A DNA stretch of 64,000 nucleotides from Inhella inkyongensis (GCF_005952805.1 NZ_CP040709.1:806001-870000), one strand, 5' to 3'. Positions 43,054-52,830 are shown, counted from the stretch's first letter. Numbers and translations are program-made. Notes: a model not told the origin generated them from the sequence alone.

Positions 43054-44874
43054 ATGACGCTGCGTTATTCCTCTGTCTTGTTGCTGGTGTTGCTCGCGTG
43101 CTCCGGCCCTGGTGCGGCGCAGACCGCAGGCGCTTATCGCTGGATTCACTCTGCTTCGCTCGACGTGCGCGAGTCGCAGTCGCCCAACAGCAAGCTGCTG
43201 CACAAGATGGGGCAGGGCCAGCGCTTGGTGTTGTTGCGCAGCGTGGGCGCTCAGTGCGAGGTGCGGGAGGGCGACACCCCCGGCCGGCCGCAGCCCCCAG
43301 GGTTCGCGCCCCCCCTGAAAGGTTGGGCGCCCTGCGCCAACTTGGCCGCTCAGCCCCTGCCCATGCCCGATGAGCGTTGGGTGGCCAGCGGCCCTCTGCT
43401 GGTGCGCACGCAGGCCGCAGCGGATGCGCCCGTGCAGGCGCGCTTGCAGCAGGGCAGTCGAGTTCAACTGATCACGCCCGGGCCGGAAGAGGGCTACTGC
43501 GAGGTGGGCTTCGGCGGCTTCTACAGCCCCGCGCCCGATTCGCAGCGCGGCTTCGTGGCCTGCCGTTTCTTGAGCCCCCGCTGGGTGGCGACCGCACGCG
43601 CGGGCGAGGCGGGTGTGCCGGCAGAACGACGCTGGGTTGCCGGGGCCGGGGTGTTGCTGCGGGCGGCGGCGCAGCCCCAGGCCGAGGTGCTGGCGCGCCT
43701 CCCGCTCAACACCGAGATGAATTTGCGCATTCAGCCAGCGCCCGATGCGAGCTACTGCGCGGTTCAGACCCAGATCCCCACGCAGCCGCCGCAAGACGGC
43801 TTTGTGGCCTGCAAGCTGCTGGCCCGCTCACCCGTGGCGCCGGAGCGCATTGGCGTGCGCGCATGGGAGCGCTGGGGCGCTCAGGAGAGCAACCCAGAGT
43901 ACAACCCGCGGCAGTTGTTCGCGCTGGAGCCCAGCTGGGACTGGATGGCGCATTACGAGACCCAGCAGGGCCATCTGTGTGAAGGGGCGCATTGCCCGCC
44001 GCGCGATCCGGATTTCGAGACCGAGCGAGGCCGCATGCGCCAAGCCCTGCATGGACAGATGATCGCCGAGCGCGAGCCGCCGCCGCCCCTGCGCAGCCTG
44101 GCTGAGTTGGACGGCAACGAATGGACGTCTCAGGGGCCGCCGGACTTTCCGCGGCAGGGGCCGCTGGCTGCCGCCCGCATGAAGGCCTTCCTGGCTGCCT
44201 TGCCCTTGCAGACGCCGGCGCCCTCCTGGTTCCGTTCGGAGGCCGAGCTGGCCAGTCCCGCCACACCCCTGGCCCAATTGGCCGAGCGTTTCAATGCCCA
44301 ACAGCGCTGGTACGTGGGCGCGCTGCTGAATCCCCAGGAGTGGGCCGAGGCGCGCATCGAGCGTCTGACCAAACCCTTGGTGAGGGTGGAGTTGTTCAGC
44401 GATGGCCGGGTGCGCGCGCAATCGCAGCTGCCGCAGAAGGTGCGGCGCGAATGGCGCCCGGATGTTGATTACATGTGCGATGACTGGCCGGGCGAAGGCT
44501 TTGCCTTTGGCGACATGGATGCCGCCACCGCCAAGCGCAATGGCTGGCAGGCCCCGTCCGCCAGCCCGCGTCGACTCTTCTGGTTTTACAGCAGCCGCCC
44601 CCTGACCTCGGCAGCAAAGGCTCTGGGGGGCGCGGAGCGCGTGGCGCTGAAGCGCGAGCAGCACGGCTTCACCCGCCTTGAGCTGCGCCGCTTTGACCTC
44701 GATGGCGATGGACAACCCGACCTGCTCTGGGCCGAGGCCACCGGGCGCGCTGCGGGTCCGCTGGACGGGCCGCCCAAGCACGACGACCCCTGGTTGCGCC
44801 TGTTGTTCGTCAATCTGGCCGGGCAGTGGAAGCTGCTGGGCAGTGATGTGATGTCCTATGGCTGCGGCTGCTGA
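43054..44874 (+). CDS. Large exported SH3-like repeat protein ending in YGCGC
   Basis: A 606-residue protein with a signal peptide (SSVLLLVLLACSGPGAAQ; LACS could also be a lipobox). Three SH3-like repeats fill the N-terminal half; each begins with a phrase like SLDVRESQSPNSKLLHKMG, GPLLVRTQAAADAPVQARL or GVLLRAAAQPQAEVLARLP. The C-terminal part contains an FDLDGDGQPDLLW calcium-loop-like segment and ends KLLGSDVMSYGCGC. It is a paralogue of the protein at 49062. Function unknown; cell-wall or periplasmic binding is guessed from the SH3 repeats. Confidence 0.8.
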   Translation: MTLRYSSVLLLVLLACSGPGAAQTAGAYRWIHSASLDVRESQSPNSKLLHKMGQGQRLVLLRSVGAQCEVREGDTPGRPQPPGFAPPLKGWAPCANLAAQPLPMPDERWVASGPLLVRTQAAADAPVQARLQQGSRVQLITPGPEEGYCEVGFGGFYSPAPDSQRGFVACRFLSPRWVATARAGEAGVPAERRWVAGAGVLLRAAAQPQAEVLARLPLNTEMNLRIQPAPDASYCAVQTQIPTQPPQDGFVACKLLARSPVAPERIGVRAWERWGAQESNPEYNPRQLFALEPSWDWMAHYETQQGHLCEGAHCPPRDPDFETERGRMRQALHGQMIAEREPPPPLRSLAELDGNEWTSQGPPDFPRQGPLAAARMKAFLAALPLQTPAPSWFRSEAELASPATPLAQLAERFNAQQRWYVGALLNPQEWAEARIERLTKPLVRVELFSDGRVRAQSQLPQKVRREWRPDVDYMCDDWPGEGFAFGDMDAATAKRNGWQAPSASPRRLFWFYSSRPLTSAAKALGGAERVALKREQHGFTRLELRRFDLDGDGQPDLLWAEATGRAAGPLDGPPKHDDPWLRLLFVNLAGQWKLLGSDVMSYGCGC

Positions 44875-44890
44875 ATCTGAACTGTTGTTA

Positions 44891-45814
44891 ATGCATGAAC
44901 TGAACTTCCCCGCGTTCGACGGCCCAGCCGAGTTCGACGCCCTGCACGATCAGCCGCAACGCTGGCTGCCCCTGTTGACCGAGCTGGCCCACGGCCTGGA
45001 TTTGCGCGGTGCGGTGCAGCCCCTGGGCGAGGGCACGGTGCTGGTGGCGGGGGTGGGTGCGCAGCAGATCCTGAAGCTCTACCCTCCCTTCCTGCGCGAC
45101 CACTGGGCTTTCGAGCGGGGCCTGCTGCAACGATTGCAGGGGCGCCTGAGCGTGCCCACCCCCGAGTTGCAGGCCACTGGTGAGCAGCAGGGCTGGGCCT
45201 GGACGCTGATGAGCCGGCTGCCCGGCCAGCCCTTGAGCCAGCGCTGGGCGGGGTTAGACGAGGCGCGCCGCTGCGCGCTGTTGCGCCAGATCGGCGCGCT
45301 GGCCGCGCAGGTCCATGCGCTGCCGGTGGGCGATCAGCCAGCGCTGGCGCCGAGCTGGGCGGACTTTCTTGCCCGCCAGCGTACCGGTTGCATGGCGCGC
45401 CAGCGCCGCACCGGCCTGCCTGAGCATCTGCTGGCGCAGGTCGAGGACTTTGTGGCCGGCCCTGTTCCTGAGGGGCCGGACGTGCTGCTCACCGGAGAGT
45501 ACACGCCTATGAACTTGCTGGTGGACGCCGAGGGTGAACGCTTGACCGGCATGTTCGACTTCGGCGACGGTCTAGTGGGGCCGGCCGCCTACGACTGGGG
45601 CGGGCCGCTGTGCTTTCTGGCCGCCGGCCATGCGGGCCGGGTGGCGGCCTTCTTCGAGGGCTATGGTCAGCCCTTTGACGAGGCCGCGCGGCTGACGCAG
45701 TTGCGCTTGCTGCTGCTGCACCGCTACAGCCATCTGCCCATCCAGTTGGGCAGTTGCCCGGGTTGGGAACAGGCGGCCAGCCTGCCGGAGTTGGCGCGGC
45801 GGATCTGGCCCTGA
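44891..45814 (+). CDS. Aminoglycoside phosphotransferase-fold protein with altered catalytic loop
   Basis: A protein of about 307 residues with the APH/choline-kinase fold. The nucleotide region GTVLVAGVGAQQILKLY is near the N-terminus. The catalytic loop reads LLTGEYTPMNLLVD (E203, N208), so the canonical HGD is TGE, with Glu replacing the catalytic Asp. The metal-binding DFGD is intact at about residue 223. It might phosphorylate a small molecule. No close neighbour suggests a substrate. An in-frame ATG at 44858 would overlap the upstream gene by 17 bases. Confidence 0.8.
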   Translation: MHELNFPAFDGPAEFDALHDQPQRWLPLLTELAHGLDLRGAVQPLGEGTVLVAGVGAQQILKLYPPFLRDHWAFERGLLQRLQGRLSVPTPELQATGEQQGWAWTLMSRLPGQPLSQRWAGLDEARRCALLRQIGALAAQVHALPVGDQPALAPSWADFLARQRTGCMARQRRTGLPEHLLAQVEDFVAGPVPEGPDVLLTGEYTPMNLLVDAEGERLTGMFDFGDGLVGPAAYDWGGPLCFLAAGHAGRVAAFFEGYGQPFDEAARLTQLRLLLLHRYSHLPIQLGSCPGWEQAASLPELARRIWP

Positions 45815-45820
45815 GCGCGA

Positions 45821-47971
45821 TCAGCGCTTCTTGGGGGTGGGTGTTTCGGCCAGTGCGCGCCGCAGATAGTCCTCGCGGCTGGGGGGCTGCAGGGCGTCGG
45901 TCTCGCTCAGGCCCAGACAGGTGCTTAGCGCCTGGAAGTCGCATTGCAAGGCCAGGGCCTGGGTGAGCGGGTGCTGCTTGGGCAGGGGCATGAAGTCCGC
46001 CGTTTTGCCCGGCGCGCCGCCCTGCCAGAGCTTGCCAGGCTCGCGGGTGGCGCTGCCTTCCCACTCCAGCTCCAACCACAGGGCCTGGCCCTGCCACTGC
46101 ACCGGCAGCAGCGGGCCCAGCGGGGCCGATTCCAAGGGCTTCAAGGCGGTCTGGCCCGGCTCCCAGAGCCAGGCGCGGCGGTCGCCATCGGCCAACGGCT
46201 GAAAGCGCTCCAGGCCGGCCTCGAAGCTGCGGGATTCGAATTCGCGCCGGCCCGTGCCCTGGCCGGCCAGGGCCAGCAGGGCGCATCGGCCTGAGCCCAG
46301 GTCCACGGTCTGCAACTCGTCGGCCTGCTGCAACTCGGCCAGCAGGCTGCGTGCGGGTTTGAGGAGGGCCGGGCAACTGGGCTTGCGAATCGTTGGCGGG
46401 TCGGCGGCCGGGGCCTTGCGCAGCCAGCCTTCCTTCAGTGCCAGCTGGACGGCGGGCTCCTCGTCTTCTTCGTGGGCTGCGGCCACCCAGCGCGGGGCCG
46501 TGGGCCGGGCGCCCAGGGCCTTGAGCCCTTGCAGGCGTTCCAACGCGCCGTCCATGCGGCCCAGCCCATTGGGGTAGCTGTCGGCCTGGGTCTGGGCATC
46601 GCCTCCAGGGCCTACCGCCCAGGGGGCCAGCAGCCAGTCCATCCAGGCGGCGGCCACCTCGGGGCGCTGGGCCTTCACCACCGGCCAGGCTTGCTGCAGT
46701 TGCGCCGGGTTGGATGTTTGGCGCAGCCATTGGGCCCACCAGATCGGGGCCGGCTGGAAGCCTCGCTTCAGCCAGGCGCCCCAGTGCGCAAGCGGCACGT
46801 AGTCCAGCCATTCGGTCGCGCGGCGCGTCAGGCGGCTGGGCAGGCGTTCGTTCAGCAGGGCCCAGCGAGCCTCGGCCTCGGAGCCGGTCGGCCCCCAATG
46901 GGCCAGGGCTGCATCCAGATGCGCACCCAGGATGTCGGGCTGGACGGCCGCCAGCGCGCTGCGCGTATCGGCCAGGGGCCAGCGCGCGGCCAGGCGCAGC
47001 CAGGCTTGCAGGCCCTCGGGCTGCGCCAGGGCGGCGCGCAGGGCTTCGGGCGGAATGGCGCGGGCTGCGGCCAGTTGCACGGGTTGCGGGGCGGCGTGCA
47101 GGGCCTCAAGCCAGCGCGCGCTGGCCTTGGGTTCGGACCAGGGCTTGGCCAGGCCCAGCGTCAGCCATTGCGTCAGCGTGGCGGCATCTGCGGCGCGCGG
47201 GCTCAGGCGGGCCAGCACCGGCTGGCCCAGGGCCTGCTCCACGGCGCGCCAGTCGTCCAGCTCCGCCGCCCAGTTGGGCGCGCTGAATTGAGGGAACAGG
47301 CGCGGGCAGTCCCAGGTCTCGGCCTGCAGGGGCCGCAGAGCCTCTGCCGCGCCGGCCTGTGCCGCCATGCTCTTCAGCGGCGCCAGTTGGGTGCTGCACA
47401 TGAATTGGCGGAACAGGCGGCGAAACAGCTCGGGCTGGGTCTGTGCTGAGGGGAGCGGCCAGCCGCCCTGCAGCAGCAGCGCCTGCTGCTTGGGCTGGCT
47501 GTGTGTCCAGATGCGCTGCGCCAATTCGGTGGGTGGCAGGGCCTGCACCTTGGGGTGTTGTTGCAGGTGTTGCAGCAGGGCTGCCAGCGACTGCTGCACC
47601 GCTAGCCCCAGGGTGTCGGGCAGTGGCGCGTTCTGGGTGCCTTCCGCCTGGATGGGCAGCAGGGGGTCGGCCCCATGGGCCAGCAGCCACAGCGCCAACA
47701 AGGTCAGGCGGGCCTGCACCGCATGTTGCAGCGGCGTGCCCAAGCTGGCGTAGGCGTTCACATCGCCGCCCTGGCGCTGCTGGGCTTCCAGGTAGGCGAT
47801 CAAACCGGCCTCGCCGCTCTTCAACCCGGCGGGGGGTTTGGGTTTGTCTGCCGACTTCGGCTGCACCCGGGGGTGGGCCAGCACGGCTTGCAGCAACTTC
47901 TGGGTGGCGGGTGCAGGTTGAGCCTGGGCCATGCCCAGGGTCACGGAGAGCAGCAGGGGGATGAGGCGCAC
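45821..47971 (-). CDS. Exported ankyrin-repeat-containing protein of unknown function
   Basis: A 716-residue protein with a signal peptide (MRLIPLLLSVTLGMAQA). A short ankyrin-like stretch occurs near residues 68-105 (GDVNAYASLGTPLQHAVQA and LLALWLLAHGADPLLP). The rest is helical and rich in Ala, Leu, Gln and Trp, with scattered cysteines. The last ~200 residues are more beta-rich. The family is not recognised. It is convergent with the APH-like gene, whose stop is six bases away. Confidence 0.75.
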   Translation of the reverse strand: MRLIPLLLSVTLGMAQAQPAPATQKLLQAVLAHPRVQPKSADKPKPPAGLKSGEAGLIAYLEAQQRQGGDVNAYASLGTPLQHAVQARLTLLALWLLAHGADPLLPIQAEGTQNAPLPDTLGLAVQQSLAALLQHLQQHPKVQALPPTELAQRIWTHSQPKQQALLLQGGWPLPSAQTQPELFRRLFRQFMCSTQLAPLKSMAAQAGAAEALRPLQAETWDCPRLFPQFSAPNWAAELDDWRAVEQALGQPVLARLSPRAADAATLTQWLTLGLAKPWSEPKASARWLEALHAAPQPVQLAAARAIPPEALRAALAQPEGLQAWLRLAARWPLADTRSALAAVQPDILGAHLDAALAHWGPTGSEAEARWALLNERLPSRLTRRATEWLDYVPLAHWGAWLKRGFQPAPIWWAQWLRQTSNPAQLQQAWPVVKAQRPEVAAAWMDWLLAPWAVGPGGDAQTQADSYPNGLGRMDGALERLQGLKALGARPTAPRWVAAAHEEDEEPAVQLALKEGWLRKAPAADPPTIRKPSCPALLKPARSLLAELQQADELQTVDLGSGRCALLALAGQGTGRREFESRSFEAGLERFQPLADGDRRAWLWEPGQTALKPLESAPLGPLLPVQWQGQALWLELEWEGSATREPGKLWQGGAPGKTADFMPLPKQHPLTQALALQCDFQALSTCLGLSETDALQPPSREDYLRRALAETPTPKKR

Positions 47972-48098
47972 GGCAGCAGGAGCGAGGACAGCAGGCGGGC
48001 ATTCTGGCCGTCCCGACGCTTGATCTTTTTTTCACACCCCCTGCCTAGGCTGGCGTTTCTTGATGCGGTGGGCGAAGGCCCTTGGAAGCATGAATTCG

Positions 48099-49022
48099 AT
48101 GGCGAAACTTAGATGGAGGCGGTGGGTGGGCGGTGCTTTGGGGCTTGCCGGGCTGCTCGGCGTGCTGTGGTGGAGCTTGTTTGGGCTCAAGCCCTACGAC
48201 ATCAGCCCAGCCGAATTGCAAGCCCGTTACGCACTGCCTGCACCCGCACCGCTGCGGGTGGAGCGGCGCGCCGGCGATGGGCATAGCGAAGAGCTGGTTC
48301 TGCACAGTTTTGACGGCAGCCAGGCTGTGGGTCGCATCGTCTACCCCAGCGATCCGGCCATTGCCACCCAGCCTTTTCCCCTGCTGATCGGGTTGCACGC
48401 CATGGGGCGCGCTCACCAGCGCTGGTGGAGTGAGAGTTTCAAGGGCCGACCGACTTTGGAACAGACCCATCGCATCACCGAAGCGGCCCTGGCCCAGGGC
48501 TATGCGGTGATGGCCATCGATGCCCGCCTGCATGGCTTGCGCAAGGATGCCAAGGGGCCGGCCAGCAAGCTGATGTGGGACCTGCACCTCTGGGGCGCCC
48601 GCGAGCCCTATGAGCGGATGCTCATCGACACCGTGCGCGACCACCGCCTGTTGCTCGACTGGGTGCTGACGCAGCCGAGCCGCTTCGACGCGCGGCGCAT
48701 TGCCGTGGCCGGCTACAGCATGGGGGGCCAGCTAGCCCTGTTGTGGGGCGGGCTGGACGCTCGCATCCGCGCCATCGCCGCCATCGTGCCGCCGCATGTG
48801 GACGACAAGGTGGCGGCGGTGTCGCCCCAGCGCCTGCTGGCCGGTCTGGCGGACAAGCGGGTGTGGTTGCTGACGGCGGACGACGACGAGCACGCCAGCG
48901 CGGCGCAGAACCAAGCCCTCTACGAGGCCTTGCCGACGGCGGACAAAAAGCATCTGCGCTTCGCCGGAAACCATTTGCTGCCGCCGAGCTATGTGGCGCA
49001 GTTGCAGGGCTGGCTGCCCTGA
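48099..49022 (+). CDS. Alpha/beta hydrolase with N-terminal membrane anchor
   Basis: A protein of about 307 residues. An N-terminal hydrophobic segment (GGALGLAGLLGVLWWSLFGL) anchors it to the membrane or exports it. The hydrolase domain has the nucleophile elbow VAGYSMGGQLAL (Ser), an Asp probably in LLTADDDEHAS, and His in FAGNHLLPPS. Substrate unknown; dienelactone-hydrolase/esterase type. GGAAG lies 10 bases before ATG 48099; ATG 48090 is also possible. Confidence 0.82.
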   Translation: MAKLRWRRWVGGALGLAGLLGVLWWSLFGLKPYDISPAELQARYALPAPAPLRVERRAGDGHSEELVLHSFDGSQAVGRIVYPSDPAIATQPFPLLIGLHAMGRAHQRWWSESFKGRPTLEQTHRITEAALAQGYAVMAIDARLHGLRKDAKGPASKLMWDLHLWGAREPYERMLIDTVRDHRLLLDWVLTQPSRFDARRIAVAGYSMGGQLALLWGGLDARIRAIAAIVPPHVDDKVAAVSPQRLLAGLADKRVWLLTADDDEHASAAQNQALYEALPTADKKHLRFAGNHLLPPSYVAQLQGWLP

Positions 49023-49061
49023 GGCGCAGCCAGCGCGCACGTCCAATGGCACAGTGCTGGG

Positions 49062-50711
49062 ATGTTGACCCGCGCATGCGCACTCCTTCTGCTGTCCGCC
49101 GGGCTCTTGGGTCTTGCTCACGCGGCACCACCCCCCTCGCTCCAGCGCTGGGTGCGGGCCGATGACCTGCGGGTGCGCGAAGGCCCGGGCCCTGAACAGC
49201 GTGTGCTGGGGCTGCTGCAGCGCGGCAGTCGCCTGCAACTGTTGGAGCAGAGCGGGGACTACTGCCTGGTGGAGGGCGAGGGCCAGTACGGCCATGTGGC
49301 TTGCGAGTACCTGAGCACCGAGCCCGTGGCATGGCCAAGAGCGGGGCAGGGCGATGTGCCGGCCGACCGGCGTTGGGTGGTGGGTGCTGCCGTCACGCTA
49401 CGGGCCGGCCCCCAGCGCGAGAGCGAGGCCATCGGGCGCCTCGCCTTGAACCAAGCGGTGCAATGGCGGGCGCAGGCGGAAGGCGGCAATGCAGGCCGCA
49501 ATGCAGCCAGCAATGCAGGCTATTGCGAGGTACAGCCGCTGGACCGCGCCGGCCTGCCTCAGGGCGAGCCCGGCTTCACGGCTTGCCAATACCTGGCCGC
49601 GGAGCCGCTGCGTGTGGCGGCCCTGCTCGGCGGGGTGGCGGGCAGCGAGTCGCCTGCGGACCGGGCGCGTGCCTTTTGGTTGCGCCCCAGTTGGCCGGCG
49701 CTGCGGGACTACGCGCAAGCCTTGGCCTCCAAGCTACCGCCCGGCTTCAGCGGTCCGTGGCCGGTGGATGCCGAGCTGGAACGCATGAAGGCTCACTTGG
49801 CCTTGGGCCTGAAAGGCCCCAAGCCGGAACCCCTACCCGATTGGGAGGCCCTCAAGCGCCTGGCGGCCGCAGCGGCGCAGGCTCTGCCGCTTCCGGAACA
49901 GCAGCCCGATGCTCAGCAAGCCGCCGCACGCTTGCGTGAGGTCTTGGGCCTGGACGGGGCGCATGCGCTGGGTCTGGTGCAGGCCCTGGAGCTGCCCCGC
50001 GTGTCGCCGTCCTACTTCCGCAGCGAGCTTGAATTGGCCCCGCCCTCCGAAGCGGCGCCGGCCCTGGCCGGGCGCTTCGAGGGCATCTACCGGGTGCAGT
50101 TCCGCAAGCGGCCCCTGCGGGAGGAGTCGGGCGCCGGTCTGTATGACATGACCAGCCGGACCGAAGCCCTCACCCGAGCGGTGACACGCGTGCAGCTCTT
50201 TCGCGAGGGGCGGCTGGAGAGCCAAGCCAGTCACGCGCGCGCGCAGGAGACCCTTTGGTACGAGGTGGACGGCCCCATGTGCGAGGGCTGGCGCGGGGGC
50301 TTTGCCCACGGTTCGTCACCGCCCTCGGCCTGGAAGTTTTTTGACCTCGTCGATGTCAACGGCGGGGCCAGAAAGGCCCGCGAGCAAGCGGAGCATCGGC
50401 AGGCCCCCGGTCGTCTCTATGCCTTCTACACGGCCAAGCCCTTGCCCTTGGCGCAGGCAGTGCGAACGGAACAGGCGCACAAGCTGGACCGCCAGGCCAC
50501 CGGCTTTGTGCGCGCCACACAGCTGAGTTACGACCTGGACGCCGATGGCGTGCCGGACCTGCAGGTTTGGGAAGGCGTGGGGCGAGGACCAGGACATCTG
50601 GGGGCCGCGCCGCAGACGGACGACGCCTGGTATCGCCTGGTGTGGGTGAACATCCAGGGGGCCTGGAAGGTCCTGGGCGTTGACGCCTTCGACTACGGCT
50701 GCGGCTGCTGA
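49062..50711 (+). CDS. Exported SH3-like repeat protein ending in YGCGC (paralogue of 43054)
   Basis: A 549-residue protein with a signal peptide (CALLLLSAGLLGLAHA) and two SH3-like repeats (DDLRVREGPGPEQRVLGLL and VTLRAGPQRESEAIGRLAL). Like its paralogue at 43054 it has PADRRWVVGA-type spacers, a YFRSELEL segment, a Cys-containing MCEGWRGGFAHG segment, YDLDADGVPDLQVW, and a final KVLGVDAFDYGCGC. A short NAGRNAASNAG tandem interrupts the second SH3 repeat. Function unknown. Confidence 0.8.
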   Translation: MLTRACALLLLSAGLLGLAHAAPPPSLQRWVRADDLRVREGPGPEQRVLGLLQRGSRLQLLEQSGDYCLVEGEGQYGHVACEYLSTEPVAWPRAGQGDVPADRRWVVGAAVTLRAGPQRESEAIGRLALNQAVQWRAQAEGGNAGRNAASNAGYCEVQPLDRAGLPQGEPGFTACQYLAAEPLRVAALLGGVAGSESPADRARAFWLRPSWPALRDYAQALASKLPPGFSGPWPVDAELERMKAHLALGLKGPKPEPLPDWEALKRLAAAAAQALPLPEQQPDAQQAAARLREVLGLDGAHALGLVQALELPRVSPSYFRSELELAPPSEAAPALAGRFEGIYRVQFRKRPLREESGAGLYDMTSRTEALTRAVTRVQLFREGRLESQASHARAQETLWYEVDGPMCEGWRGGFAHGSSPPSAWKFFDLVDVNGGARKAREQAEHRQAPGRLYAFYTAKPLPLAQAVRTEQAHKLDRQATGFVRATQLSYDLDADGVPDLQVWEGVGRGPGHLGAAPQTDDAWYRLVWVNIQGAWKVLGVDAFDYGCGC

Positions 50712-50715
50712 TCGC

Positions 50716-51453
50716 TCAGCCTTGATGCCTCTTGAGCAGGGCCGACCAGCGGCCGCTGCGATGCAGGCGCTCGATGGCCGCCAGGATGGCGGCTTGCCCA
50801 GGCCCCGGCCGTTCGGCCACCAGGCAACGGGTTTCGACCTCGTGCACCACGCCCAGCGCGCGCAGGCGAAGGGGCTCGGGTTGACTTCGGTTGTGCGCGG
50901 CCAGCGCGTACTCACTGACGATACCCAGCGGCGTGCGGGCGCGGCTCAGCTTGGCCAGCAGGGTGGCCTGATTGGGGGCGTCGTCACGCAGCAGGCGGCC
51001 GCGCGCCATGTCGGCCTGCAGGGTGGGGTAGAGGTAGCCATGCACCGTGCCGATGCGCCAACGGGACTGGGCTTGGTAGGCCGCCCAGTCCGCCGGACCA
51101 CCAGGGGCGGCCACCAAAAGATCGCGCATCACCACCACTGGGGCGCTCCAGCGCTGGGGCTCTACCGGCTCGCCCCACCAGTCGGGGTGGATCAGGCAGT
51201 GCAAGTCCACTTCGCCCTTGGACATGGCCGCCGGCGTGCGCAGCGAGGGCAGCTCCACCCAGCGCAGCGTGAGCTTCATTTCGGCCGCGAGTGCCTGCAT
51301 CAGCTCGGGCAGGATGCCTTGCGGGGGCCGGCCCCTCTGACGCACGACAAAGGGCTCACCCCAGGTTGTGCTCAGGGTGACGCGCAGCTCACTCGTTCCC
51401 TGGGGCTTGGCGCTCAGAGGCGCCAATGCAGCCAGGACCTCCCGTCGATCCAT
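50716..51453 (-). CDS. Periplasmic-binding-protein-like (family 3) protein
   Basis: A protein of about 245 residues matching the solute-binding protein family 3 fold: LRVTLSTTWGEPFVV near the start, GILPELMQALAAEMKLTLRW, and SKGEVDLHCLIHP. The N-terminus MDRREVLAALAPLSA is a poor signal peptide, so export is uncertain. There is no permease or ATPase gene next to it. It may be an orphan sensor or binding protein. Confidence 0.75.
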   Translation of the reverse strand: MDRREVLAALAPLSAKPQGTSELRVTLSTTWGEPFVVRQRGRPPQGILPELMQALAAEMKLTLRWVELPSLRTPAAMSKGEVDLHCLIHPDWWGEPVEPQRWSAPVVVMRDLLVAAPGGPADWAAYQAQSRWRIGTVHGYLYPTLQADMARGRLLRDDAPNQATLLAKLSRARTPLGIVSEYALAAHNRSQPEPLRLRALGVVHEVETRCLVAERPGPGQAAILAAIERLHRSGRWSALLKRHQG

Positions 51454-51474
51454 GCGCCGCAGTGTAGGCAGCTC

Positions 51475-52830
51475 CTACCGAGGCCGCAGGTGAATCGGCG
51501 GACTCGCTTGGGGCCTGAGCGTCACGCCCAGCTCGACCTTGGGGATCTCGCTGTCCAGGCGCGTCAATTCGTAGCGTTGCAGCAAGCTGGCGGCAATCAC
51601 CGTCATCTCCAGTTGCGCGAAGTGCTGGCCCAGGCAGACGCGCGGACCCAAGCCGAAGGGCCAGTAAGCGCCACGGGGCACTTCCGGGGCGCCGGGCAGA
51701 AAACGCTCAGGCTGAAAGCGTTCGGGTGCGGGCCACCAGCGCGGGTCGTGGTGTTGCACCCAGGGCGTCAACCGCACCAGGGTGCGGGCCGGCAGGCGGA
51801 TGCCCTGGAATTTAATGTCGCGCGTCAGCCGGCGCGTCATCACGGCAGCCGCGGGCGGGTAGAGGCGCATGGCTTCCTTCAGCGTGGCGTGCAGATAGGG
51901 CAGCTCATGGCTCGGTGTGGGGGCTTGGCCCGCAAGCACCGTGTCCACCTCCGCGCGGGCGCGCGCCTGCACCTCGGGGTGGCGGGCCAGTAGCAGGCTC
52001 CACCACAGCAGGGCGGTGGCGGTGGTTTCGTGGCCGGCCTGGAAGCTGACGATGATTTGATCGAACAGCTCCTGTTCGCTCAGGGCCGCACCGCTATCGG
52101 GGTCGCGCAGCGCACGCAGCATGGCCAGCAGGTCGCTATGGCCGGCGTCATCCGGGCGTGCCATGCCGGCGCGGATCAGTTCGTGCAAGGTGCGCAGGGC
52201 GCGACGCTTGGCGGCCTTGCCGGGCAGCGGCAGCCAGTCGGGCAGGGTCATGGGCCAGAACATTTCGCGAAACACGGTGGCGCTCAGCACTTGCGTGGCC
52301 GCGGCGCAGCGCGTGGTTTCCGGTCCCGCGCTGCGGCTGAACAGGGTGCGCAGAATCACATCCATGGTCAGGTGGTTGAACAGCGCCGCCATGTCCTGCT
52401 CGCCCTGCAGGCCGTCCAGGGCGGCGCGGGTTGCGTCCACCATCAGCTCGCAGTAGCCGGCCACCTTCTTGGGGGTGAATGCGGGCATCAACATGCGACG
52501 TTGGCGCTGCCAGGTCGCGCCCTCGGTGACGAGCACGCATTGCCCCATCCCTTCGGCGAATACCTCGGGGCCGCGCTCCCAGCGGATCAATGCGTCCGCA
52601 TGGTCGATCAGGATCTGGCGCACGCCCTCGGGATGAAAGACATCGACCGCGTGTTCATGCAAGAGGCGCGTGCGCACCAGATCGCCATGGGCCTGCAGAC
52701 CCTGGGTGTAGCCGAGGTAGTCGCGGCGCATCGCACGCAGCAGGGGCAGGCCCCACCAGCGATCCTTCGGTCCGGGGAGGTCACGCCAGTGCGGCGTGGG
52801 CGACTCGGTCTGCATCAGGCTGTGGTTCAT
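51475..52830 (-). CDS. Cytochrome P450
   Basis: A protein of about 451 residues with the full P450 signature set: I-helix FQAGHETTATALLWW, K-helix ExxR in LKEAMRLYPPAAA, and the heme-binding loop WPFGLGPRVCLGQHFA with its thiolate Cys. A PERFQPERFLPG meander is present. It resembles bacterial fatty-acid/terpenoid hydroxylases. Redox partners are not adjacent. It is divergent from an AraC-family regulator across 97 bp, which may control it. An in-frame Met further upstream (52896) is less likely. Confidence 0.93.
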   Translation of the reverse strand: MNHSLMQTESPTPHWRDLPGPKDRWWGLPLLRAMRRDYLGYTQGLQAHGDLVRTRLLHEHAVDVFHPEGVRQILIDHADALIRWERGPEVFAEGMGQCVLVTEGATWQRQRRMLMPAFTPKKVAGYCELMVDATRAALDGLQGEQDMAALFNHLTMDVILRTLFSRSAGPETTRCAAATQVLSATVFREMFWPMTLPDWLPLPGKAAKRRALRTLHELIRAGMARPDDAGHSDLLAMLRALRDPDSGAALSEQELFDQIIVSFQAGHETTATALLWWSLLLARHPEVQARARAEVDTVLAGQAPTPSHELPYLHATLKEAMRLYPPAAAVMTRRLTRDIKFQGIRLPARTLVRLTPWVQHHDPRWWPAPERFQPERFLPGAPEVPRGAYWPFGLGPRVCLGQHFAQLEMTVIAASLLQRYELTRLDSEIPKVELGVTLRPQASPPIHLRPR

